The translations under genes and the position numbers were made by a program. The notes under the pieces were generated by a model. It had not been told where the DNA came from, made no database searches, and saw nothing but the letters and a program-made list of their open reading frames with translations. 64,000 bases of DNA from Rhinopomastus cyanomelas (taxonomy: Eukaryota > Chordata > Aves > Bucerotiformes > Rhinopomastidae): positions 248,001-312,000 of the forward strand of contig VXBP01005581.1 in NCBI GenBank assembly GCA_013400115.1. Direction: 5' to 3'. The first letter of the stretch is position 1. Each line of letters opens with the position of its first letter. This document shows positions 1-10,616 of this stretch, piece after piece.

Positions 1-41
1 GCCCCAACTCTCTCAGTCTGGCCTCATGGGACAGTTCCTCC
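1..41 (-). mobile_element. CR1 LINE fragment (internal, antisense)
   Basis: This window-edge piece resembles the antisense CR1 segment seen at about 2890-2930 (CCCCAGCTCCCTCAGCC and onward), with several mismatches. It abuts an oppositely oriented CR1 copy at about 44. Confidence 0.5.
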
Positions 42-43
42 TA

Positions 44-266
44 AGACAATTCCTCCCTGTGAGGGTGCTGAGGCCCTGGAACAGGCTGCCCAGGGAGCTT
101 CTGAAGGTTGTGTGTTCATGTGGTTGAACACTTGTTCCCTGGAAGCGTTCAAGGCCAGACTGGATGGGGCTCTGGGCAACCTGGTCTGGTGAGAGGTGGC
201 TCTGCCCATGGCAGGGGGTTGGAACTGGATGAGGTCCTTTCCAACCTGAACCATTCTATTAATTCT
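44..266 (+). mobile_element. CR1 LINE, 5'-truncated 3' end
   Basis: The sense CR1 3' region includes CTGCCCAGGGAGCTTCTG, CTGCCCATGGCAGGGGGTTG and the tail TCCTTTCCAACCTGAACCA. It belongs to the tail class with 'GGCAACCTGGTCTGGTG'. It has no coding capacity. Confidence 0.85.
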
Positions 267-888
267 CCTGCCCCAAAGAGGATTTTTTTAGCTTTTGTTT
301 TTCCCTTTTCAACAAAAGTCACATGTTTCTAGAGAACATCGTGTTTTGATAACTCTGTGTGGCATCAAGTCCTAATTGGTATCTCTTAGTCTCAGGCAGT
401 TCACTCTAAATCTAAATCAAATGCCCAGCCCTGCAGTAACCCTAATTTTTGTTCCCTAACACACACAGGACACTAATTCTGCTTTGAGCCATTTTGGAGG
501 ATTGCACGAAGCTCTCTCATTCAGAATTTGGAGTATTCCTCAATCCTCTAAGACAATCATCCTGTCTTCTCTTCTGAGTGCATCAGCAGAAGAGCACTGC
601 TGACTCTGAAGCTCAGTCTCTTAGGTCCACGTTATGGAAATGCTACAGCCCATGACACCACCCCTATAGGTGCCTTCCACCCCTGAAGTACCACCTGGTT
701 CCTCCCATCACCCTACACTGACCCTTCTCCCAGTTCTTGCCTCTGTTTCATTTCTTACAGTGTACAAAGCACAATGTCCATGTCTGCCTGGAAAACCAGC
801 TCGTAGGGAAACAGAGATGGTATCACCAGATGAACACATCCCTTCCAGTGCCTGAAGGCTGCAGAGGGACTATTGACCAAGGGCTGTA
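267..888. other. Unique non-coding sequence
   Basis: Nothing recognisable is present: no repeat, CpG cluster or convincing exon. The only open frame, at 670-855, has no known motif. Confidence 0.5.
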
Positions 889-1408
889 GTGATGGGACTG
901 CAGGGAAAGGCTGATGAGGAGAGGCTGAAGGAGCTTGGGGTGTTTAGCCTGAAGAAAAGGTCAGGGGGACCTTCTCCCTCTCTCCAACTCCCTGAAGGGA
1001 GGTTGTAGTCAGGTGGGGGTTGGGCTCTTCTCCCAGGCAAGTAGAGACAGGCCCTGGTGTGGCCGATGGGGTGATGGGTCCTGGGCTGGGCTGGCTGAGC
1101 TCAGAGGCTTTTCCAGCCTCAGTAATGCTGTGATAGGACAAGGGGCAATGGTTTCACGTAACAGAAGGGCAGATTGAACCAGGCTGTTGGGAAGAAGTTC
1201 TTTAGGACTAGTGGGGTTGAACACTGGAACAGGTTGTCGAGGGAGGAAGTTGAGGCCCCATCTTTGGAGATATTCAAGCGAAGCTGGACAAGGCCCTGGA
1301 CAACCTGATCTAAGTGAGGATGTCCCTGCTCACTGCAGCGGGGTTGGACTACGTGACCTTTGGAGGTCCCTTCCAACACCAGCCATTCTAGGAGTCTATG
1401 ATTCTATT
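889..1408 (+). mobile_element. CR1 LINE 3' half with an internal insertion
   Basis: The copy starts with the sense segment encoding the '[10 protein letters not shown]'-like reverse transcriptase C-terminus (about 910-960). It runs through the 3' UTR and ends GGTCCCTTCCAACACCAGCC followed by a CTATGATTCT tail at about 1405. About 80 bp at 1043-1122 are not expected in CR1 and interrupt the stretch between CTTCTCCCAGGCAA and ATAGGACAAGGGGCAATGG. It is degenerate and non-coding. Confidence 0.85.
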
Positions 1409-2520
1409 TATACCTCCACATTTTTTCCACACGATGCATCTTTCTTTCTCTCTTATTTAAAAGAATCAATTACCTCAATGAGGACTGGAAGGTGATGGTC
1501 TTCCTTACCAGGCACAGATGCCCTAAAAAACAGGCTGTATCCAGGCTAATGCCTGCGTTTATTGAAGTCTAAGTGTTTTCCTGTCTACACATCAGTGTTC
1601 TTCTGGTGTTCTATGAATGCAGCAGCAATATCTGCAATGTGCTGGGAAGTGACAGGTTGATCATTCATTATAAAACAGCAGCATGAAACAGAGATGGGGG
1701 TAACTGCTCCAGTCTGAGATTGAGTACTTTGTTAATAAGATCATCTAACACACAAGGAAGAGAAAGGATGGAAATAAGTGCACCAAATCTTCTGCCTGGC
1801 AAACAAAGTGCAGGTTCTGATAGATCTGCTCATATTAGACATCACTTTACACTGAAAACAGCAGCACTGACTTAAAATGTTTGGGGGTTTATTCCCTTTT
1901 AAAAGCTGCCTTATCACAAGCTTTGAATGCTTTCTGCACTGAGAGTTCAAAGAGAGAAATGGTCTGTAACTAACTCCTCTTCCCTGCAGCTCTGTCCTAG
2001 GCAGGAGGATGAAACCAACTTATTATCTAACATATGCAAAATGTCAGAGCTGCTAATGGAAGGTTGGATGCAACGAGGGAAATCCGTTCATTTTTTAAAT
2101 GCACATACAGAAAAAACAACCACAAAAAACCCAACCCAAAACCACCCCAGAACTTACTTTAGTACTTCATATCTGCCAGCATTAACTACATTTGGAAGTC
2201 CTGCCCGTGTAAAACTGCCCTTCCTAGATACTGCCCGACATTCCTGGGTAGAGCAGGACCCTCTTGTGGGTAACGTAGCTGCTGGCCGGGCTTCTGTTCT
2301 GGCAATAACAAGAGGTAGGCTGCAGCCCTCAGTACCTAAGAGATGCTCCATCAACACGAGAAAGTAATGTAGCAGCACAGTTTCAGTGTCACCTACCAGC
2401 TCGAGCGCAGAAAAGGAAGAGCAACAGCTGTCATGTACGTCCACAATTTTTAGCCATTTCTATATCTGACACTTAAAGAAAAAAGCTTATTCTTGGGGGA
2501 TCCACAAAGAATGATCCTGG
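1409..2520. other. Unique non-coding sequence
   Basis: AT-rich and mixed sequence. The longest plus frame (1927-2367, 146 codons) has no domain, signal or splice support, and I treat it as chance. Confidence 0.5.
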
Positions 2521-2521
2521 T

Positions 2522-3124
2522 TTCACAGAATCATTAGGGATTGGAAGGGACCTCGAAAGACCATCCAGGCCAATCCCCCTGCCACAGCAGAGTCACCTAG
2601 ATCCAGTCACACGGGAACATGGCCAGGCAGGTTTTAAACAAACTACAGAGGAGACTCCACAGCCCCCCTGGGCAGCCCCTTCCAGGGCTCTGTCACCCTC
2701 ACCGGGAAGAAGGTCCTTCTCACATTGATGTGGAACCTCCTATGTTGCAGCTGACACCCACTAACCTTTGTCCTGTCACTAGATGCCCCTGAGCAGAGCC
2801 TGGCTCCATCCTCCTGACACCCACCCCTCACATATTTATCGACATTAACGAGGTCACCCCTCAGTCTCCTTTTCTCCAAGCTCAAGAGCCCCAGCTCCCT
2901 CAGCCTTTCCTCATCAGGGAGGTCCTCCACTCCCTTCACCATCTCTGTGGCTCTGTGCTGGGCTCTCTCTAGCTGCTCAGTATCCTTGTGGAACTGAGGG
3001 GCCCAGAACTGGCCACAAGATTCCAGCTGCAGTCTCAGCAGGGCAGAGCAGAGGGGGAGGAGAACCTCTCTGACTGCTAACCACCCCCTTCAGGTCCACC
3101 CCAGGATGCCGTTGGCCTTCCTGG
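2522..3124 (-). mobile_element. CR1 LINE, about 600 bp, class-A tail
   Basis: The plus strand shows the reverse complement of a CR1 3' end: CACAGAATCATTAGGGATTG, then CCAATCCCCCTGCCACAGCA, and onward through the 3' UTR into the end of ORF2. In the antisense frame the region around 2880-2940 still reads like CR1 ([20 protein letters not shown]). The copy is cut at its 5' end near 3124. It is the longest class-A copy here and serves as my reference for the shorter ones. Confidence 0.92.
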
Positions 3125-3984
3125 TTAGTACCGTACCCCTGGTAGCTTCTACTCTCCCAGAACAATTAACAGTGACTGATGTACATAATTACAGAGGCCC
3201 TTAAGTACACAGCAGTTGTTGGCTTACTTGTTTTCTTTATTTTACACCCTGTGCCTGTCTATTATCTCAGGGCCCATTAAATCCATCTGGTACAACAAGT
3301 GCTTCTATTAATCTGCATTAAAAAACAACTTGTTTGTTGATTGTGAAGATCCTTGTTTAAATAAATTGCTCTTTATGGCTAAAGAAAGGGCCAGCAAAAC
3401 AGAACCATCTCTACTCTCCCAAATTTACACACTAACACAAACCACTGCTCAGTGAGATGTGATAGAAGATAAATAAAAGATGGCAAATCACAGATTGAAA
3501 CCTTCCAGAGGCAACTCCCTACAATCCAAAGCATTTTAACAGAGTGCAACCGAGTGTTTGCGTCGCTGTTGGCAAATGATTGATGACTTACGGTTACAGA
3601 AGTAACTGAAGCTCCCACCAAGCGCCACTGCTAAAACCAACACCACTGAATTTTGAGCTGGTGAAGAGAAGCTGAGCACCTGTTATTCTGCAGCACCTGG
3701 GAGATGGGAGTCACACAAATAACTCCCTCGTGAAGCCACAGGCCTCCACATGCCAGTATTGTCTTCAGTCTGATGAAGACTGGTGGTGGGGGCAGCTGTA
3801 ACCGGGCACTCTCACTGATATATTCCACGATGCTGCTATTTAATGTTCCTTCAAAAGCCTTCTCTAGGGATCGTCTTGCTAGGAAACAGGTTTTGATGAA
3901 CAGGTTAGTTTGTTGTATTACCACCATGAGTTATGGCCTTTCTCTGTCTGATGTCTCTAGAGATCCTAAGAGCTGAGAAAACAT
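3125..3984. other. Unique non-coding sequence
   Basis: Mixed unique sequence. An open minus frame at 3631-3927 (98 codons) has a fair acceptor-like site (TTTCCTAG) at about 3891-3884, but it matches no family I know. I see no other support. Confidence 0.45.
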
Positions 3985-4545
3985 CGTAGAATCATAGGAC
4001 CATAGAATAGTTGCAGTTGGAAGAGATCTTCAGGATCATCAAGGCCAACCTTTTCCCAGCCCTATGAGCACCACTAAACCCTATCCCCCAATGCAACATC
4101 TACCTTCTCTTAAACACCTCCAAGGATGGTGACTCAATCCCCTCCCTGGGCAGCTGTTCCAGTGCCTGACAGCCCTTCCAGTATGGAAAACCCTCCTGAC
4201 ATCCAGCCTGAACATTCCCTGCTGCAGCTACAGGCCATTTCGCCTCGCCCTACCACTGGCCACCAGAGAGGAACAGACCAACCCCCACCTCTCTACAACC
4301 TCCTTTCAAGTAGTTGTAGAGAGCTATAAGATCTCCTCTGAATCTCCTCTTCTCTAGGCTAAACAGCCACAGATCCCTCAGCCATTCCTCACACATCAAA
4401 GGTTCCGAATCCTTCACTAGCTTGGTAGCCACCTCTCCAGTCCTTCGATGTTCCTCTTGTAGTGAGGGGCCCAAAACTGGGCACAGGACTCCAGGTGTGG
4501 CCTCATCAAAGCTGAGCAGAGGGGAACTAGTCCCTGTCCGGACAG
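3985..4545 (-). mobile_element. CR1 LINE, about 560 bp, class-B tail
   Basis: The antisense 3' tail (GTAGAATCATAGGACCATAG, AGATCTTCAGGATCATCAAG) is followed by the 3' UTR and the ORF2 end. The ORF2 end is seen as antisense '[14 protein letters not shown]'-type protein at about 4270-4320. It belongs to the class with AGCACCACTAAACCC and GCAACATCTACC. The 158-codon minus frame 4250-4726 is largely this element. Confidence 0.9.
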
Positions 4546-6516
4546 CTTGGGAGCCATACTTGAGATATAAATGACTGCGGGTGTTCGTCAGGTTCAATTC
4601 CACTTGAATTTGCACTTTGTGTTCCAAATGAGTAAAAAGAACAGCAAACCCCAGTATTTTACACAGCAGGCTGAACAAGAGCCCAGAAATGCCCCCCAGA
4701 TAAGTGAAAGGACACGAAACACACAACGAGACTCAACCCCAAAGTCATCCTGTGTAACAAACTACCTGAAGTGGCCAACGTTGCCTGGGCAAAGTGAACG
4801 CAACGTGAAAGACCTTGGATCCCGCGTGAGACGCCTGCGAAGCCCGGCGGCATTCCAAGCGGCAGACGACACTCCTTTTTGTGATTACTGTGAGGGCTGA
4901 GTGCCACCCCGACCTCTGCGTTTCCACTAACACACCGCTGATGGGACAGGAGCTTGTGTGCAGTGTGTTAATGGCTTGTTTCAAAAGGCGCAGATGCTTT
5001 TCCAAAGCTCCTCGACAGTTCCAGGGCTTCTCTGAACACTCATCTCCACTTAAATAGAGGACTAAAGGTATAATTTACAAATCAAAGTGTTTTTTGTAAA
5101 TATTAGAGTAAGCCTAAGGTGTGTTGGCAGCAGGACGGTTTTGATCCTTTGCACATTGCACAGGCCAGGTCACACAACGTCAGACTTCTCTAAGGGACAG
5201 TTTCCTTCTCAAGTCAATTGGCCTGAGGTTCTTTTCCACCATAAATCATCTTTCTACTACAGGAATTGAACAAATGTTCCCACACTCCATTTGAACACAG
5301 AAAACGGTGAGGTTATGCAATATGAGGTGAATTCTCTCCTCGTAAGAAAACCCTAAACCCCTTGAAATCATTACTGAATCTTCCCAGGACTTCAGATGAC
5401 GCTGTTCTAAAGCCTGGTGTTCTTTAATAGCCTTTAATTAGCCACCCACAACTGAACTACGCTTGTCCAGCTCAAAACCTTTGCCTAGGAGGGAAAGGGA
5501 CCAGATCCTCTTTCCTGGAGTTCTGACTTGTTACTGGACCTATGGAGAGACTACAAAACTCCAGAGCTGGTACTGCTGAATCCACCCAGATGACTGACAC
5601 CGTGGCTGAGTGGAGAGAAACAGAAACCTGATGTTAATTAGTCTTCTCTACCACCTCCATATCCCTAAGCCAAAGCAGGGTCTTGGTTCTTCCTGAGCTG
5701 CCCTTTAAGACTTTTACTTCATTTCCATGGAGTTACCAAGGACTGCAAAGGGTCAGAGCACCATACCGACAGTTAAAACCTGTTACGACCAAAGAGCTGG
5801 TGGCTCTGGGCTCCACAAAAGCCCTGCACGGGTTGTACCAGCACCTCACCCCTGCAGATCCATGCATGCTAATATCTTCCATAACAGCATTTTCACCAGC
5901 CATCAGAGGCTAACCAGACACCACACCCAACAAGCCAAGGGCTGGGCTTCCTCAGAGACAGTGGGAGGATGGCCCATCACATCGTTCTGTCAGCCCAGGA
6001 GCAGCACTGCTGCAATGCAGAGCCAGCGCTGTGCCCGGCTATTAATTATTTCTCATTTCACTTGTTTGGGAAACCTTTCCCAAGGCCTCACAGCTCAGCA
6101 GGCTCAGACCATGCACTACTGGAGGGAAACAGCTCTGCTAAAGCACGTACTGCTGCTGCCTGTGTCTGAGGACACAGTAAATAAATTATCACCAGCTAAG
6201 TGACCAAGCAGTTTCTCTGCCTTTCGGACAATGCTGCAGGCTCTGGGTTGCCCCCCTGTGCTCGTCTAGGATGGGAAAGAAAACATGACTCAGGGAATCT
6301 GTTGCCATCCAAAAGTAATGGTGGCCATTCGCTGTTCGCCGAGCGCAGGTCCTCGCAGCAAACGCCGCAGCGTCGTTCGCAGTACAACCCGCACTTCATC
6401 CGGGTGTGATGGCATCTCCACAGCTCTTCAGAGAACTGTGCTGCTGCTGCTGCTGCGCATCAGTGGCCACTGCCACTGCCTGCTCAAAGGAACTCTCTGG
6501 GGTTTTATGAATCTAA
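4546..6516. other. Unique non-coding sequence with small CpG patches
   Basis: No repeats were recognised. A small CpG-enriched patch lies at about 4780-4870 and another at about 6320-6410. The 158-codon plus frame at 5727-6203 has no recognisable domain. Confidence 0.45.
6437..6457. repeat. Short (CTG)n microsatellite
   Basis: A run of about five to six CTG units lies just upstream of a CR1 tail. It is too short to be notable. Confidence 0.8.
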
Positions 6517-6621
6517 TTCATAGAATCACTAGGGGTCGGAAGGGACCTTGAAAGATCATGCAGTCCAATCCCCCTGCCAGAGCAGGATCATCTAGATCCA
6601 GTCGCACAGGCACACGGCCAG
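6517..6621 (-). mobile_element. CR1 LINE solo 3' end, class A
   Basis: Antisense tail: CATAGAATCACTAGGGGTCG, GACCTTGAAAGATCATGCAG, CCAATCCCCCTGCCAGAGCA. Only about 105 bp remain. Confidence 0.9.
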
Positions 6622-7824
6622 TCTCCAGCGATTGGTACCACATTCATCAGCCAAAATGGAAATTATCTGCTGAGCAAAACTGCTCCTGGTTAGCTGATCT
6701 GAGCCTGAAGTTGTGCTGCTGGGTGGCTCTTCCTTACTGCCTCGCTTTGCGACAGCAGCATCCACACAGAGCAGGGCATTTCTTTCCTCTCTGCTGCACT
6801 GGTGCCTTTAAAAGTCAAATGAAGCAGGGGAGCAAGACGGCTCTGCAAGGCCCTGAGCAGCAAGGCATCAACCAGCTTTTGCCCGTTCGAGCTCCCGCCG
6901 CACCGTCAGCTTCAGCTGTTTGGAGCAGTAACGCGTCTTTGTTCGACATCCTGGCATAGCTTAAGCCAGAATCAGTAAATAATTCAAAATAGGTTTAAAT
7001 TATTAAGCCTAAAACAGCCTGGAAAGGTTTGTAATCGTGGCTGTATAGGCTGAAGTAATTTTCTACCAGCCTGGGGAGAGAAGAGCTACAGACATGTTGG
7101 GGGAGCACTGGCTCTCCAGGCTGGCTTTAGCTTAAACGCAGAAAGGAAGAGAAAGCAGATCTAGAAGATCGGGGGAGAGAAATCCACGCCCTTCCTCAGC
7201 TCACATACAATGGCAGCATCACAGCAGCGTCTTCTGGGCACAACACACTGCAAGTTGTTCATCACTCAATCCAACCATGGGTTCTGTAAACACATTTTGA
7301 GTGTAAATCAGGGGATTTTTTTTAATCTGACATGAGGTCCTTCCCCTTTCTCCCATTCTCTCATCAGTCCACATACTATCCCCACTGGCACCAGCTGATC
7401 CTAAACAGAGGAGCTCCCAGCTGTGGACTCTCAAACCTACTGAGGCACAGTTCCCAAGCAGCTAACAAACGTGCTCTGCTCTGAAGAGTTTCACGTGCTG
7501 AAGCCTTCATTAGCACCAACAAGTAGACGGCAATTACGGATGGGTTTTTAATTGCAGCCTTGCTATTCAGTCACTCCCCAAAGGTCAGTCCCCATTCATC
7601 TGTATTGGAAGGCAGAGGTACAGGAATGCTGTTTACAGGGTTCTGAAGCAAGCCCTGAAAAGTCACCAGCAAGACCCTACATCTATTTACAACATGGGGA
7701 GCTTTTATAAAGGGTTACTAAGAGAAAACCCTTCAACAGTGCCAACGTGTTACCAGCCTCTGTGGTGCCAACTCTGTGAACCATCTGAAATTAATTTAAT
7801 TACGCTTGTCAGATGACAGCAACT
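6622..7824. other. Unique non-coding sequence
   Basis: I see no gene, repeat or CpG island. A weak CpG cluster lies at about 6880-6950. Confidence 0.45.
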
Positions 7825-8083
7825 TCACAGAACCACAGAATATCAGGGATTGGAAGGGGCCCTGAAAGATCACCTAGTCCAATCGCCCTGCCACAGCAGG
7901 ACCACCTAGACCAAGTCGCACAGGAACTGGACACAAGATTCCAGATGTGGTCTCATCAGGGGAGAGTAGAGGGGGAGGAGAACCTCTCTCCATCTGCTAA
8001 CCACCCCCCTTCAGATCCACCTCAGGATGCCGTTGGCCTTCTTGGCCACAAGGGCACATTGCTGGCTCCTGGTCATCCTGCTG
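7825..8083 (-). mobile_element. CR1 LINE, class A, with internal deletion
   Basis: The antisense 3' tail (ATATCAGGGATTGGAAGGGG and CCAATCGCCCTGCCACAGCA) jumps at about 7929 from GCACAGGAACT directly to GGACACAAGATTCCAG. In the copy at 2522-3124 the second segment lies about 390 bp further on. The element then continues to GCCGTTGGCCTTCTTGGCCA. A deletion inside the element is the simplest explanation. Confidence 0.9.
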
Positions 8084-9910
8084 CCTGATGCTGTATAGAA
8101 CTGTGGAGCAGTATCTCCTACTTACACCTGAACGACTCCACCAACGGCTATCCACAAGAGGAATTGCTCAAGATCAACACAGACAATGAGAATTATGTTC
8201 AAAAAACCCCAAATCCTCTGTTTTTAGTAACACAAAAGGTATTTTGAGAGTCAGGTCAAAGTATGGAAATTTGTCTAACTATCAACAGCAGGATTTTGTT
8301 CGAACTCCAAGGAGAAAATAAAACATATTAAGTTTGGACAAATCTGATGACAAGCTCACCAAAACAATTAAAACAGGTCATAAAAACTAACAGGTAACTT
8401 CAGGAATTGTCACAGCATTTTATGACGACAGGAACAGAGCCTACGGGGAACAAAGGCTTTCCATCACATCCAAAAAACGTTGCAGGGCTGATGATTTTGA
8501 CCTACAACTGACAATTCTGACATCAGCAAACCTAGATACAGGTTCAGGTCCCTGCTTTGGAATGCGTCCTATATCCTGGCTGGAAAGGAGAACAGGAAAG
8601 TATTTAAAGAGAACATTTTCTGTTCCATTGGGCAATAAACCCGTAATTACTGGTAGCACATCTGTGAGGATATAGTTCTGTTCTTCACGAGATCTTCAGC
8701 ATGACCCAGGGCTAATGAAGATCACCCCCTAAACGTGTATTTTCTTACTTGAAAGAATGACTGCCAGCCACCTCATTAACTTCTAATTTACCCAATAACT
8801 CACTTACAAGGCACTAAAATCACATTATAAAGCACTAAAGTAACATTAAAACTGCTTTGAGGTCACCATCCAGGAGTTAAATATCAAATACTGCAGACTG
8901 GATGCATCTTTCCACCTTCAGCACATTGACTAACCAGGAAGCAGCTGCGGCCCGTGGCGGTTCCTGCGCTCACGATGCCCAGAAACGGGCTGCAGCTGGA
9001 CTGTGAGTCTTTGCTGGAGGGCAGCACAGGAGGCAAGGACGTGCTGCCCGAATGGCAGCAATCCCTCTGCAGGGTAGGCTCCAGATACGCTATACGTTGG
9101 CAAACATATACACCAGGGCATGGCTCCAAGCGTGGCCACTAAGGAACGATCTCCGAGCACTCATCTGCCACGTTACTCCGGGTGCCAAACTTTCCCCAGG
9201 AGTCCAAAGGAAAAGCCCGAGGGCCTCAGCTACAGAAGCCAGGTTCCTACAAAACTTGACATTTCACAGTTGAACACCTGACATCTACATTAACTTCCTC
9301 AGCCCTTGACCTCCGTTCACAACATTTCACTCTAAGTTTTTCATTTTCAACTGCTTGACACAAAACTGCCCAAACGCCGTCATTTCTCTCCCCTCCTCGT
9401 TGGTCTTTTGAACATTCAGCCAAGCTACTTTTATTGAAATAGATGGAGCAAGAGATGAAAACTTGGGCATTTGGGACGTTTTCTTAACCCTATGTAAATG
9501 CTCCATAAATTCCAACAACCATCACAATTGAAACAGGAGTCTGAGGTACAGGAGTTAAATGCTCAAAGGGCATCAGGAAAAGGCACCACCTACGCAAACA
9601 CTCAACTTGCAAAACACCAAAAGGATCTTTTTTCCATGGCTGAAGCAGTATTTGAACCATCTAGAAATTAGAGTGAATCACCAAGACGTTTGCCAAGGCA
9701 GCAACCACAACGCTGAACAAAGATGGCACAATCGGTGCTGAAGAGAAAACAGTAGGTTAAAGCTGCAAAAAACCCTCGAAAGCTTAGAGAGCGAAGAAGT
9801 TAAACAGTGCCAGACTGTTTCTTCCTTCTCCTACCCAGCTTCTCTCCTACTCTGGTTTTGCAACGTGAGCCATCTCAAAAGATGCTGAGAGGCTGGGCCT
9901 TTCACAGCCT
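8084..9910. other. Unique non-coding sequence
   Basis: Mostly AT-rich unique sequence. It includes a two-unit imperfect tandem repeat (8811-8851) and a moderately GC-rich patch at about 8940-9200. No supportable exon is seen. Confidence 0.45.
8811..8851. repeat. Two-unit imperfect tandem repeat, unit about 21 bp
   Basis: The unit beginning GCACTAAAATCACATTATAA is followed at once by GCACTAAAGTAACATTAAAA, differing at a few positions. Confidence 0.7.
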
Positions 9911-10037
9911 GAATCACAGGATGACAGAACATCAGGGGTTGGAAGGGACCTCCAAAGATCATCCAGTCCAATCCCCCTGCCACAGCAGGACCACCTAGTT
10001 CCAGTGGCACAGGAACGTGGCCAGGAGGGTTTTAATG
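9911..10037 (-). mobile_element. CR1 LINE solo 3' end, class A
   Basis: Antisense tail: GACAGAACATCAGGGGTTGG, TCCAAAGATCATCCAGTCC, then CCACAGCAGGACCACCTAG and GGCCAGGAGGGTTTTAATG. It is cut after about 125 bp. Confidence 0.92.
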
Positions 10038-10516
10038 TGGGTGTCATGGAATTAGTCATCCCTAGATTTCAACGGAACTGCAGACTCTAAGCTGCTCACC
10101 TCCTGTGTTAGGGATTTTAATGTTCCTGATGCGTTCGGGTATCGATACAACTACTGACACCATGGGTTGGGGTTCTTTACATACAAGTGAGATGTTCCCA
10201 TCTGAGCAGAGCCAGCTCCTGTCAACTGGCTTTCCAACCCAGTTAAGATAGACCCAAAAAATGCACAGGAGGCTCCTCAAATTTGTCTCCCCTTTTTCCA
10301 ACCTTTGTGCGCGAAGTAATCCTGCTTACAGCACCACAACTGTTTAAGGACCACAAAGGCAACGTGTGAGCATGAAACATGGCTGATACTGGCCCTTTTC
10401 CCAACCCTGCTAACAGCCAGGAGGGTGTTCTGGTCCAGAGAAACAGACATGATTACATCTAAGAACGTTCTGGTTCCTCCAACAAAGAAGGCAGGAGCTC
10501 CACGCATGGTTTGAGA
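10038..10516. other. Unique non-coding sequence
   Basis: I see nothing recognisable in this stretch. Confidence 0.45.
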
Positions 10517-10616
10517 GGGTAGATGTTGCATTGGGGGACAGGGTTTAGCGGTGCTGACGGGCCTGGGAAAAGGTTGGACTCCATGCTCCTGCTCTATGAC
10601 TGTGTGAGTCTATGAC
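10517..10616 (+). mobile_element. CR1 LINE solo 3' end, class B
   Basis: Sense tail: GGTAGATGTTGCATTGGGGG, ACAGGGTTTAGCGGTGCTGA, AAAAGGTTGGACTCCATG, ending in a degenerate CTATGACTGTG... repeat. Confidence 0.9.

Noticed and set aside
3631..3927. 98-codon minus frame preceded by an acceptor-like TTTCCTAG
   Set aside because: Protein resembles nothing I know and no paired donor stands out; left as chance.
4250..4726. 158-codon minus frame
   Set aside because: Mostly antisense-inserted CR1 ORF2 and UTR, so a repeat remnant and not a host gene.
5727..6203. 158-codon plus frame
   Set aside because: No domain and no start or splice context; amino-acid composition looks random.
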